The notes beneath the pieces were generated by a model. That model worked only from the letters and a program-made list of their open reading frames with translations, ran no database searches and was not told where the DNA came from. Positions 18,188-26,882 of a stretch of DNA of 64,000 bases are shown piece after piece; the first letter of the stretch is position 1, and each line of letters opens with the position of its first letter. The position numbers and the translations under genes were made by a program. Source of the stretch: Psychrobacter sp. PG1 (lineage in GTDB: Bacteria; Pseudomonadota; Gammaproteobacteria; Pseudomonadales; Moraxellaceae); contig NZ_JABUZG010000061.1 of NCBI RefSeq assembly GCF_014897815.1, forward strand, positions 20,824 through 84,823. The letters run 5' to 3'.

Positions 18188-19327
18188 TTATTGCGCACGC
18201 CAATAGACTTTAATGACCATATCCTGACGTGATAGCCCAAGGTTTGTTTTTAGTTGCTGTCGTAATGATTTGATATCCGCTGCTTCCAGCGCGCCCCATA
18301 CTTTGTCAATTTTGACAGGCAGTCGCGCAAATTGTGTATTTAATAATGTCATTATTTGCTCAGTAATATCAGTTGTTGGGGCATTAACCAGCTGGCACAC
18401 ATTATCTTGCAAAAAATGCGCCTCATGGCGTAGTTGATTACTAAGCGTTAGGGTGTGTAGATAACTGATATCCTCTGGATCATTAGTGATGGCAATGACG
18501 AGGGGCGGCAATGGATTCTGCCAGTTTTCCAATAGATTGGCCACCGTAGGCAAGGAGGTTTCATCACAGATGAGTAAGCACTGACCAGTGCTGAGATGTT
18601 CTATTTTCTCTGGATATTCACGTACTGTTTTGATTTTACTGCCACAGTCAAGTGCGCGTGCCCAATTGCCTCCTGCCGTGTCGCCATGAATATAAACGTC
18701 TATCCACGCTTGGACGGACGAGCTGCTCGAATCTCGCCATGCTTTTCGTAAGGTATAGTAGCGCTGCAAAGGTTTGTCGCTATCTCTTGAATGGTCTTTT
18801 GACTGGTGTTTTGTAGCAGATAGACCGTCCGCATCTAGCTCAAACAGATACGCGTAGCCCGGATGAGTGAGTGGTGTACTATCGGGTGCGGTTACCAGCA
18901 GTCGATACATATTGGGGCTGGCATAATAGCCATTAATGACCGTAAAACCCTGTTCTTGAAGCTTGATCGTGCGCTTGCCAAGCTTATTGGCAGAGGTTTG
19001 CAATAGCGTTATATATTGCTCTTGTAGCGTCATAGAGTCACTAATAGGAACTGTAAAATCGATAAAATATTGACGGCTGAGCTTGCTGCTGTTTGTTAAG
19101 GTATCGTTGTCATGATGGGCGGTTGTGACATCCATTAGTATCCCATCAGTATACAGCTCTGTTATCGAGACGATCTCGTGCTCACTCACTGCTGTGGTAG
19201 TAAAGGCATTGATAAACATCGCGAGTTCATCTTGATGCTCTTCATTGACATGACTCATAAACTGGGCTTTGTCAGCCATGTCGAGCAGTGTTTTATCGAA
19301 ATCGTACTGAGTAAGTGGTTGAGCCAT
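18188..19327 (-). CDS. Siderophore-interacting protein with N-terminal HugZ/DUF2470-like domain
   Basis: 379 aa. Residues 15-100 resemble the small heme-iron utilisation domain (HugZ C-terminal/DUF2470): FMSHVNEEHQDELAMF matches the usual HMNxDHxDEL pattern. The remainder is a SIP-type flavin reductase with RYYTLRKAW (FAD binding), VYIHGDTAGGNWARAL (a variant of the family HGDxGPAxxWA), LLICDETSLPTVANLL (family GDETALPA) and the C-terminal WGALEAADIKSLRQQL ending in YWR. The combination suggests a flavoprotein that takes electrons to heme or ferric chelates in the cytoplasm. It lies 349 bp downstream of the HmuY gene on the same strand with its own Fur box, so it can be expressed separately. 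Assignment as heme-related rests on both the domain and the neighbours. Confidence 0.8.
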   Translation of the reverse strand: MAQPLTQYDFDKTLLDMADKAQFMSHVNEEHQDELAMFINAFTTTAVSEHEIVSITELYTDGILMDVTTAHHDNDTLTNSSKLSRQYFIDFTVPISDSMTLQEQYITLLQTSANKLGKRTIKLQEQGFTVINGYYASPNMYRLLVTAPDSTPLTHPGYAYLFELDADGLSATKHQSKDHSRDSDKPLQRYYTLRKAWRDSSSSSVQAWIDVYIHGDTAGGNWARALDCGSKIKTVREYPEKIEHLSTGQCLLICDETSLPTVANLLENWQNPLPPLVIAITNDPEDISYLHTLTLSNQLRHEAHFLQDNVCQLVNAPTTDITEQIMTLLNTQFARLPVKIDKVWGALEAADIKSLRQQLKTNLGLSRQDMVIKVYWRAQ

Positions 19328-19448
19328 AAGATGTCGTCCAAGCCAGAATTCAAATAATTATTCAGCAAAATTTTTATTAATAAATGATTGGCTGCTGATT
19401 AAGGGCAAGATGGAAATGTAATAGTTAATAAGCATGAAACATGAAAAT

Positions 19449-19467
19449 GTTAATGATTATTAATATC
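19449..19467 (-). promoter_or_regulatory. Fur box upstream of the HugZ-like SIP gene
   Basis: 15 of 19 matches to the Fur consensus by hand count, about 120 bp upstream of the start at 19327. The 349-bp spacer holds only this site and the hairpin at 19603-19653. Confidence 0.65.
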
Positions 19468-19602
19468 ATCTATATTTTTATTACGATAATATACCATAGG
19501 TTAATTTATTTACAATCATAAAAGGACTGGTGTTATCGAATGACTAATAGCTTTCTTGTAATGATTGGCAGTGGTGACTCTTAGACTGTGTATAAACGTT
19601 AT

Positions 19603-19653
19603 CGCCCAACCCGTTTTTGCAAGGTTTGATAGCTTACAAAAATGGATTGGGCG
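19603..19653 (-). terminator. Long stem-loop after the HmuY gene
   Basis: CGCCCAA..CC.TTTTTG pairs with CAAAAA.GG.TTGGGCG around a 17-nt AT-rich loop. It starts 24 bp past the HmuY stop. No T-run follows, so it may be a processing or stabilising structure rather than a classical terminator. Confidence 0.5.
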
Positions 19654-19676
19654 AGCTAAAGTCGAACAGTAGAGTG

Positions 19677-20942
19677 TTAAGGAGCAGGCTGAATGTCTAT
19701 TTTAAATTCCCATGAGGTCGCAGTCGTCGTTGAGCTATCAGGGTAATTGATTTTATCCAAACGCACTCGGGCATAGCTATTGCCTTCAGCAGATCTAATG
19801 AGCGCGCCTTGAGCGCTGTCAACCGCTTTGGCATTTAGTTGATGGGTCATGCCATTGTAGGTATACCAGCCAAAGTCTAGGTTCGGGAAATTACCCGTAT
19901 AAGCAGGATTGAGATCCGAGCCTTTACTATCAATGACCCAGCTTCTGGCACTCATCGGTTTATCGTACACAGCGGTGTTGGTAAGGTCGGTTAAAGTCGC
20001 CGCACTACCATCGGTTATAAACTTGCTGACAATGGGCTCACCTTTATCATCATAATACCCTATTGGTGTTTTTGATAAGAAGCCACCAACTTTGCCTTTA
20101 TTAGTGCCGATAGCAGAATCGCCACCATTTAAAATGACGCTATTACGCTTAAAGCCAATATGCCAAGTGCTGTTTTTATCGGCGCTACTTTGTCCCGTGG
20201 TTAGATCAAAATAGACCCAGTTATCATTGTTTGAGGCATCGATGGTTTGCGTCTGCACCTTGTTCGGTAGCGCCGTATCAATCCAGCGCAGAGTAGGGTA
20301 GCCGGAGGTTCCAGCATTATTATAGTAGTTGGTAATCTGCATGGCATAAATAGGCTGCTGGACGCTGCTGTCTGTCATGGCACTGCTATTATCTGTGGTG
20401 ACAAGGTAGACACGATTGTTCGGGTAGAGCTGATGGTTGTCTTTTAAATTGTATTCAAACCAAGGCTGCGCATCAAAAATACCGCCACTATGGTCTTCAT
20501 TGTAGTGCATGGTAATATCACGACTGGTATCAGGATCTTGAGTTGCATTGCTATAACGGCTCAAATCTGACCAATCGATTAAACCAAAAACGCCGCCTTT
20601 ACCTGCGCCAGAATCACCGCTATTTGACCAAAGCTTGACCGAACGCGCTTGATTATCAAACTTGATATCCCACTTATCCTCAGCACACGAGCTTTCAGCT
20701 TTGGCATCAAAGTCATAACAGGTTGCAGTATCAGGCGCTAGATTGGTGACTTGCCAAGTAGCCGTTTCGCTAAAGCTGGCACTGCTCACAGGCGGGGTAG
20801 TGCCGCCATTTCCGGTATTGCCACTACTCGAGTCATCACTGCCGCCACCGCAGCCAGTCATGCTGAGTGCTAAAATACTGCCACTAAACAGTAATGCCAA
20901 TTTGGTCGGCTTGGTGTGAACTGCTGGGAGAATGGGGGTCAT
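19677..20942 (-). CDS. HmuY-like heme-binding lipoprotein
   Basis: About 421 aa from the ATG at 20942, which has AAGGAAG 6 bp upstream; a longer frame to 20984 has none. The N-terminus is a lipoprotein signal with lipobox LSMTGC followed by a Gly/Ser-rich linker (GGGSDDSSSGNTGNGG). The mature part has the HmuY pattern: WDIKFDNQARSVKLWSNSG and a second half with VNL-type beta segments. HmuY of Porphyromonas is an outer-membrane or secreted hemophore that strips heme and passes it to the TonB receptor HmuR; here the receptor gene lies directly upstream. Candidate heme ligands are the His residues in MHYNEDH and NHQLYP, but the exact pair cannot be decided by eye. It is longer than the Porphyromonas protein (roughly 210 aa), so extra domains exist. 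Confidence 0.82.
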   Translation of the reverse strand: MTPILPAVHTKPTKLALLFSGSILALSMTGCGGGSDDSSSGNTGNGGTTPPVSSASFSETATWQVTNLAPDTATCYDFDAKAESSCAEDKWDIKFDNQARSVKLWSNSGDSGAGKGGVFGLIDWSDLSRYSNATQDPDTSRDITMHYNEDHSGGIFDAQPWFEYNLKDNHQLYPNNRVYLVTTDNSSAMTDSSVQQPIYAMQITNYYNNAGTSGYPTLRWIDTALPNKVQTQTIDASNNDNWVYFDLTTGQSSADKNSTWHIGFKRNSVILNGGDSAIGTNKGKVGGFLSKTPIGYYDDKGEPIVSKFITDGSAATLTDLTNTAVYDKPMSARSWVIDSKGSDLNPAYTGNFPNLDFGWYTYNGMTHQLNAKAVDSAQGALIRSAEGNSYARVRLDKINYPDSSTTTATSWEFKIDIQPAP

Positions 20943-21044
20943 ATCAGCTTCCTTGAAGGTTGTGGTTTCAGATAGAGGGTACAAAATAAGGGTAAAAATA
21001 GCGGTACAAATACACTTGCTTTAGAATGATTGTGAATCAAAGGC

Positions 21045-23237
21045 TTACCAATGGTAGCTGGCGCCAAGTAACCACTCGCGACTATCAATGGGACGGTAGT
21101 CACTGGTATCGGTGACATCACGCTGCACATCAAAGATATTATTAATCGCCGCATACAAGCTCAGGTTTGTGGTGGCGTCATAATTGAGCTTGCTATCGAG
21201 TGTCCACCAAGACGGTGAATACGCCTGCTCGCTGGTACTAATCAGCTGTTTGGATTCATAATTGAGGCGCGGGATTAGCTGTAATTTATCATTGATTTGA
21301 TAATCTAGTGCTAGCATCGCTTTGTGATTGGGCTTATAGGTCAGCTCGGTATCGGTCACATTATTATGCGTTTTTAAATAAGCATAGCTGGCTTGCAGTT
21401 TGGCGCGCTCGTCCACTTGCCAGTCAATGCCAATATCGCCGCCATAGGTTTTGGCACTATCGACGTTCATATATTTATAAATGGCGATGTTACCGTCGAA
21501 GGTAGCGTTGTCCTCGTCGGTCTGAATCAGGTCATCTATCTCGTTATAAAAACCATTAACCGTCAAATTCATGGTGTCGCTCAGCTGACCTTGATAGCCG
21601 ATCTGGTAACTGGTTGAGGTTTCAGGCTGCAAGTCGGGGTTGCCCATGACTTTATAACCCAAATTGCTATGGTCAAAGACGTAGTAGCGTTCTTTCAGGT
21701 TGGGCACGCGATAACCACCGCCAATACTGCTACGAAAGACATGGTCACGACCGCTGGCATCCAAATGGTTGTATTTAAGTGATACTTTCGGCGCCGTATG
21801 ACCACCAAAGTCTTCATCGTTTTGATAGCGAATACCGCTCAACACTTCCCAGTTATCGCCAATCAGCCAATCATCTTGTAGATACAGCTCACCGACATTA
21901 CGGCTGACGTCATCGCTGATAAGCTCGCTGACTTGGTTTTTCGTTTGGCTTAACTTGTCTTGCTGAACCTGACCGCCGACTTGGATAAGATGAAGGTGCT
22001 TATCGGATAGCAATAGCTCAGGTAAGTCGAGCTGGGCTTGTGCCAACGTCGTACTAATGTCTGTATCACGGGCACTAGTGATGGCTTGCTGCGTTTTAGT
22101 ATTGGATTCGCTTTGATATTCCTCATGCAGTGCTTGTGCGGACAATCGATAAGTCCTGCTGCGATCATCGACATGCGGCGCGATATCAGCGCGCGCACCG
22201 ATACTAAAGCGCTGCTTGCTGATGTGTTCATCTCTTTGCTGTGCCAAATAGCGCGGCGCGACATAATAATTAAAACGGCTAATATCGTCTTCTTTATAGT
22301 GGCTGGCTTCTAGCCAATATTGAGAATTTTTGACTAGTCGGCTATCGTTATTACTATTGTCGTCCGATATACCTTTACCGTCAGGGCGGTAGCTGAGGCG
22401 AGCACTGACTTGTGATTGCTCGCTGGCATCTTTTAATCTGGGCCATGCTTCATGGTCTAAGCTCAAACCATCATTGTCCAGATACGAGCCTGATAGACGC
22501 GCGTGAAAGCGCTGGTTTTTATCCAATGCCCCTTCCACGCTGGCTTCTACATAGCGCTTATTGGCATCTAGCTTTTTACCAGATGGATTTTGCTGCCCAT
22601 TGCTGGCAATCTCGGTGGTGATATGTCCTGTTGCCTCACCAATGGGTTTGGTGATGATATTAATGACGCCGCCCATCGCCGCGCTACCAAACTGCGCTGA
22701 CGCCGCTCCTTGCACCACCTCTATCTGTTCGATATCCATATTCATATATTGATTCAAGTTTACTGTCGAGCCAGTGCTGGCTGTGATCGGTAAACCATCA
22801 ATCAACACCAATACTTGATCACCTGTGAAGCCTTGCATGCTGACTTCGTAACCTGTCTTGCCGTGGACTTCACGTAAGTAGACATTGGGCAACAAGGCCA
22901 GCGCTTCTTTTAAAGTATGCGCATGGTTGTCATCAAGCTGTTGGCGACTAAGTACTTGCAGGGCAACTGGCGCATCACTCAAGGCGCGCTCAGAGCGAGT
23001 CGCCGTTACCACGATAGGGTCTAAACGTGTGCTCGGCATGGCTGCATCGTCGGTCATATCACCGTTAGTCTCTGCGAAAATTGGTGCTGCTTGGACTGAA
23101 ACTGACGTAAATGCAAACAATGCTAATGCCACACTTATGGCTAATGGGCTACGACGCAGTAGTGAGGGATGGGTGTTTAGTCCCGTATGAGTCAACGATA
23201 AATCAAACGCTAAAATTGACATAAATAAAACAGCCAT
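21045..23237 (-). CDS. TonB-dependent heme/hemophore receptor, HmuR-like
   Basis: 730 aa with signal peptide (AISVALALFAFTSVSVQA) and a TonB box DPIVVTATR. The plug has EVSMQGFTGDQVLVLIDGLP, IEQIEVVQGAASAQFGS and MGGVINIITKP, and the barrel ends in WLLGASYHW with a terminal aromatic residue. BtuB/HmuR-type plugs with this wording serve heme or cobalamin. The HmuY gene 102 bp downstream on the same strand and the divergent hmuSTUV set make heme the likely cargo. The start at 23237 has no good ribosome-binding site and an ATG five codons in (23222) is an alternative. Tandem Fur boxes lie 155 bp upstream. Confidence 0.88.
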   Translation of the reverse strand: MAVLFMSILAFDLSLTHTGLNTHPSLLRRSPLAISVALALFAFTSVSVQAAPIFAETNGDMTDDAAMPSTRLDPIVVTATRSERALSDAPVALQVLSRQQLDDNHAHTLKEALALLPNVYLREVHGKTGYEVSMQGFTGDQVLVLIDGLPITASTGSTVNLNQYMNMDIEQIEVVQGAASAQFGSAAMGGVINIITKPIGEATGHITTEIASNGQQNPSGKKLDANKRYVEASVEGALDKNQRFHARLSGSYLDNDGLSLDHEAWPRLKDASEQSQVSARLSYRPDGKGISDDNSNNDSRLVKNSQYWLEASHYKEDDISRFNYYVAPRYLAQQRDEHISKQRFSIGARADIAPHVDDRSRTYRLSAQALHEEYQSESNTKTQQAITSARDTDISTTLAQAQLDLPELLLSDKHLHLIQVGGQVQQDKLSQTKNQVSELISDDVSRNVGELYLQDDWLIGDNWEVLSGIRYQNDEDFGGHTAPKVSLKYNHLDASGRDHVFRSSIGGGYRVPNLKERYYVFDHSNLGYKVMGNPDLQPETSTSYQIGYQGQLSDTMNLTVNGFYNEIDDLIQTDEDNATFDGNIAIYKYMNVDSAKTYGGDIGIDWQVDERAKLQASYAYLKTHNNVTDTELTYKPNHKAMLALDYQINDKLQLIPRLNYESKQLISTSEQAYSPSWWTLDSKLNYDATTNLSLYAAINNIFDVQRDVTDTSDYRPIDSREWLLGASYHW

Positions 23238-23391
23238 CGTAAAAAGAGAAAGTAAGAAAGTCGCGTTGCTTAAAGACCTTTTGCTACAAAAAGAGCGATC
23301 TAAAGCGACCTTTTCATAGTATTAATTATTAAAGGTTTGGTTACTTGATTCACTAGATTAAGCAACAAAGACTAGACATAGTATTTCAAAC

Positions 23392-23434
23392 GATAATAAT
23401 TATCAAGATGTAAATGATAATTATTATTATTTAC
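23392..23434. promoter_or_regulatory. Tandem Fur boxes in the hmuR/hmuS divergent region
   Basis: Two adjacent AT-rich palindromes. The first, 23392-23410, matches the Fur consensus at 14 of 19 positions; the second, 23410-23428, at 15 of 19, and its symmetry continues to 23434. They sit between hmuR (minus) and hmuS (plus), so they probably repress both. The rest of the 454-bp spacer (23238-23691) shows no gene. Confidence 0.75.
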
Positions 23435-23691
23435 AAAGTGGAAAAATGTTGCCATAATGATTTCGCCCGAAGCCTAGAGACAAAATTATAAATGATGAAT
23501 TAAAAGCGATAATTGCTAAAAGTCTGTTTGATAAATACATCATTGCAAGCATTGTAGTACAGCAGGCATTATTTTTATCAAATATCAATCATAGTCATCG
23601 TCGCTGCTATTTTCTAAAGATATTCATATCTCAATACTATATAGCCAAGATCATTGGCTTTTTTACTGCTATTCATTTTATGGAGACCATC

Positions 23692-24825
23692 ATGAGTCAA
23701 CCGTTATCATTAACCAAAAAAAATACTGAGCTGTGGCAACAGTACCAAGCATTAAAAGCAAAAACACCGATGCTATTTCCCACAGAAGGAGCAGCTGCAT
23801 TAGGTATCAGCGAGTTTGAACTGATGTTAGCATCCCCTTATAGTCAGTATATGGGTGATCAGTGCAAAGCTGTATTAAAGCAATTTGAGAACTTTGGTGA
23901 CATGGAAAGCATCGTCAGAAACGAGTTGGCCGTGCATGAAAAAACCGCGCCATATCATAATCTTAAGCTTGGCGAAAAGATGGGATTGGCACTCAATGTG
24001 GGTGGTCTAGATTTGCGATTCTTTATGTGGCAATGGCAGCATATGTTAGCGGTAACGGATACCAGCCGCGCCGATAAGCCCTCTTATAGTATTCAGTTTT
24101 ATAACGCGCAAGGCGGTGCGATTGATAAAGTATATCTACGAGAGTTAAGTGCTGAAACTATCGCGCGTTGGCAAGCGATGATTCAGGAGCAGCAGCAAAC
24201 GGTGAATAATGAGACGCTGACGTTAGAGGCACAAGAACCACTGAATGACTGGCGTTACAAGGCATTAAGTGAAGAGGAGCGCGCGAAGCTACAACAAGGC
24301 TGGCAGGCGATGACAGATGTGCATCAATTCCATTCATTATTAAAAAATCTCGATATCGATCGTGCTAGCAGCTACCGTCAAGCACCAGAGCAGATGACGC
24401 AGCAGCTTGATATTAGCGCGGTCGAAGCGGTATTTGAGCAAGCGCGTGATGCCAAATGTCCGATTATGATATTTGTCGGTAATAGTGGTCTGGTGCAGAT
24501 TCAGACTGGCACCGTGCAGACGCTCAAGCGCATGGGCGATTGGTTTAATATTTTAGATAAAGACCATAATGACTTTACGCTGCATTTAAAAGACAAAGCA
24601 TTGGCGCAAGTGTGGAGCGTTAAGCGCCCAACCAAAGACGGTATCGTGACTTGCATCGAAGGTTTTGATGGTCACGGCGTCAGTATCTTTAGTGTGTTCG
24701 GTCAGCGTATTGAAGGCACGCCTGAGCTTGAAGCATGGCAGCAAATTGTATCAAAGGTCATCGAAGCGCATTCATATGCAGAAGCCTTAGCACCAGTGGT
24801 TATGGCTGAAGAAGAGAGCGTGTAA
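23692..24825 (+). CDS. hmuS: Hemin-degrading/heme chaperone protein, HmuS/HemS family
   Basis: 377 aa from the ATG at 23692, which has GGAGA five bases upstream; the frame also has an ATG four codons earlier that overlaps this site. Two tandem repeats of the HemS/ChuX fold (about 1-190 and 195-377). Each half is expected to form a beta-sheet lobe; the second half has the family-like CPIMIFVGNSGLVQIQTG and WVLNxHD equivalent WFNILDKDHNDFTLHL. HmuS/ChuS binds heme delivered by the ABC importer and can break it down with release of iron. It is first gene of a plus-strand operon hmuSTUV, with the tandem Fur boxes upstream. Confidence 0.92.
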   Translation: MSQPLSLTKKNTELWQQYQALKAKTPMLFPTEGAAALGISEFELMLASPYSQYMGDQCKAVLKQFENFGDMESIVRNELAVHEKTAPYHNLKLGEKMGLALNVGGLDLRFFMWQWQHMLAVTDTSRADKPSYSIQFYNAQGGAIDKVYLRELSAETIARWQAMIQEQQQTVNNETLTLEAQEPLNDWRYKALSEEERAKLQQGWQAMTDVHQFHSLLKNLDIDRASSYRQAPEQMTQQLDISAVEAVFEQARDAKCPIMIFVGNSGLVQIQTGTVQTLKRMGDWFNILDKDHNDFTLHLKDKALAQVWSVKRPTKDGIVTCIEGFDGHGVSIFSVFGQRIEGTPELEAWQQIVSKVIEAHSYAEALAPVVMAEEESV

Positions 24826-24975
24826 ATCCGCCATAAAAAATCAGCAAATTTTGCGATATTGACACTCACATAACGGATAAGCCATAGCTGTTGTGTGAGT
24901 TATTTGGGATGCTTAATACACGTTAATGGTTCTGTTAATAGTGTCATTTTTTACGTTAGCAAATTAGGAATGCTT

Positions 24976-25833
24976 ATGTCTTCTGCATTATCAAAAACAG
25001 TAATAACTCACGCAGTGATAAATAAAAAATTGATGAGTCGTGCTATCAGTACTGCGGCTATTATTGGCGCATTTGCCGTGCCCTCACTTTCTGCCCAAGC
25101 TTATGATCGTATTGTCGCCATGAGTCCAGATGTTGCAGACGTCGTGGTGGCACTAGGAGCGATTAATAAGCTGGTTGGTAAAGATGCAACCAATCATAAT
25201 CCAGCGTTAAAGAATGTACCAGCCGTGGGTATGCACCGTAATATCACTGCCGAGTCAGTGTTGGCGGTCAAGCCAGATTTGGTGCTCGGTAGTTATATGG
25301 TGCAGCCTGCGAGTATTTATCAGCGCTTAAATGGTCTAAAGATTAAAGCCGTCAATGTCGCGCCCAAAGAAGAAATAAACACCTTTGCCAATAGTATTAA
25401 ATCTATCGGCAGTTACGTTGATAAAAAAGCTGAAGGGTCGCAGCTTGCGAAGCGTTGGAATACAGGGATGAGTCCAATGGCAAAGACGGGTAAGCGTTAT
25501 TTATTAAGTTACGATGGTCGTATCGTTGCAGGTAAAGGCACGGTAGGCGACGAGTTGATTCGCCGAGCTGGTGGGATTAACGCTGCAAACGTATCGGGGT
25601 TAAAACCTATGTCCCGTGAAGGCTGGCTGGCCGCCAAGCCCGATGTGATTATTATTGCCGATCATAATCAGGCAGTGGTTGGCGGGGTCAGTAAATTTAG
25701 TAAACGTCCAGAGATTGCAGCAAGTGACGCAGGCAAGAAGGGCGGCGTACATTTTTGGCCAGCAGATGATTTTCTGCGCTATGGCTTGCATTCGCCTGAC
25801 GTCTTAAAAAAGCTGAACGCTGTAGCAAAATAG
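24976..25833 (+). CDS. hmuT: Heme ABC transporter periplasmic binding protein HmuT
   Basis: 285 aa from the ATG at 24976, chosen because AGGA lies 6 bp upstream. The apparent longer frame starts at a GTG without a site. A signal peptide (AISTAAIIGAFAVPSLSAQA) precedes a periplasmic-binding fold of the FecB/BtuF class: RIVAMSPDVADVVVALGA at the mature N-terminus, VGMHRNITAESVLAVKPDLV and a long helix hinge. It should deliver heme from the outer-membrane receptor to HmuUV. The usual Tyr ligand region is replaced by SYMVQPASIY, with candidate Tyr residues. It lies 150 bp after hmuS and 35 bp before hmuU. Confidence 0.9.
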   Translation: MSSALSKTVITHAVINKKLMSRAISTAAIIGAFAVPSLSAQAYDRIVAMSPDVADVVVALGAINKLVGKDATNHNPALKNVPAVGMHRNITAESVLAVKPDLVLGSYMVQPASIYQRLNGLKIKAVNVAPKEEINTFANSIKSIGSYVDKKAEGSQLAKRWNTGMSPMAKTGKRYLLSYDGRIVAGKGTVGDELIRRAGGINAANVSGLKPMSREGWLAAKPDVIIIADHNQAVVGGVSKFSKRPEIAASDAGKKGGVHFWPADDFLRYGLHSPDVLKKLNAVAK

Positions 25834-25868
25834 CCTAAGCAAAAATAATTTATCTCATATTCAACAAA

Positions 25869-26867
25869 ATGACATCTCACATGGCAAATACGATTTCTGC
25901 TTCTATCCCTACACAAACTAGAAAACATAAACATAGCCTCTACTATATTGCTGCCGCTGTCGCATCTGTATTGCTAATTTGGTTGGCGCTTGGTATTGGC
26001 TTTGGTGAATGGTCAATTCCCAATTATCTTGATGACACCATTTGGCAGCTGCGTTATCCGCGTGTGGTGACGGCATTACTGGTTGGTATGGCGTTGTCAG
26101 TTAGTGGTGCAGCATTACAGGCTTTATTTGAGAATCCTTTAGCAGACCCAAGTTTAATCGGTACGTCAGGTGGCGCAGCGCTTGGTGTTGTTTTGGTTCT
26201 GGCATTGGGCTTTGGTGGCATTGGGATACCGCTTGCAGCGTTTACCGGAAGCGTATTGGTGTGCTTGTTTATTCTCGCTTGTCATCGATTTTTGGGCGGT
26301 GGGCAGATGGGCTTGCTGATATTGGGATTTGTCATCAGTGCTTTTTGTGCGGCGGTGGTCAGCCTGATTTTATTCATGTCTGATGACATGGTGCTGCGTT
26401 CCGCGACCAATTGGCTGTCAGGCAGTATGGCGGAAGCGGGCTTTGTACCGCTGCGTTATTCGATTGTCTCTATGTTATTGGGGTTGGCGATTTTATTACC
26501 GTTAGGTCGCCAGTTGGACGGGTTGATGCTCGGTGAGGCAGCCGCTAAGTCCTTGGGTATCAAGGTGGGTGTGGTTCGTTGTTTGGTCGTGATTGCCTCG
26601 GCATTATTAACAGGGGCAGCGGTGTCTTTAGCAGGCGTCATAGGTTTTATTGGCATGATGGTGCCAAACCTGTTGGCTATTCTATTTGGCGGCGGACGTA
26701 TGCGTCTCATGATTTGGTCTGGCTGGCTTGGCGCGATATTATTACTCGTCATTGATGGCGCGGCACGGCATGTTGCTTATCCAGTGGATGTGCCTGTTGG
26801 CATCGTTTTAGCGTTGCTTGGTGGTCCATTCTTTATTTGGCTGTTTGTACGTAGTAGCCGCCGTTAA
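25869..26867 (+). CDS. hmuU: Heme ABC transporter permease HmuU
   Basis: 332 aa with about ten TM helices of the FecCD/BtuC family. The hallmark motif LRYPRVVTALLVGMALSVSGA near residues 59-80 is followed by ENPLADPSLIG, and the coupling stretch LGEAAAKSLGI and the GFIGMMVPN region are present. It forms the inner-membrane heme channel as a homodimer. The first ATG at 25869 and a second at 25881 are both possible, neither with a strong ribosome-binding site. The next gene follows with a 15-bp spacer. Confidence 0.95.
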   Translation: MTSHMANTISASIPTQTRKHKHSLYYIAAAVASVLLIWLALGIGFGEWSIPNYLDDTIWQLRYPRVVTALLVGMALSVSGAALQALFENPLADPSLIGTSGGAALGVVLVLALGFGGIGIPLAAFTGSVLVCLFILACHRFLGGGQMGLLILGFVISAFCAAVVSLILFMSDDMVLRSATNWLSGSMAEAGFVPLRYSIVSMLLGLAILLPLGRQLDGLMLGEAAAKSLGIKVGVVRCLVVIASALLTGAAVSLAGVIGFIGMMVPNLLAILFGGGRMRLMIWSGWLGAILLLVIDGAARHVAYPVDVPVGIVLALLGGPFFIWLFVRSSRR

Positions 26868-26882
26868 TTGGAGAGAGTGTTT

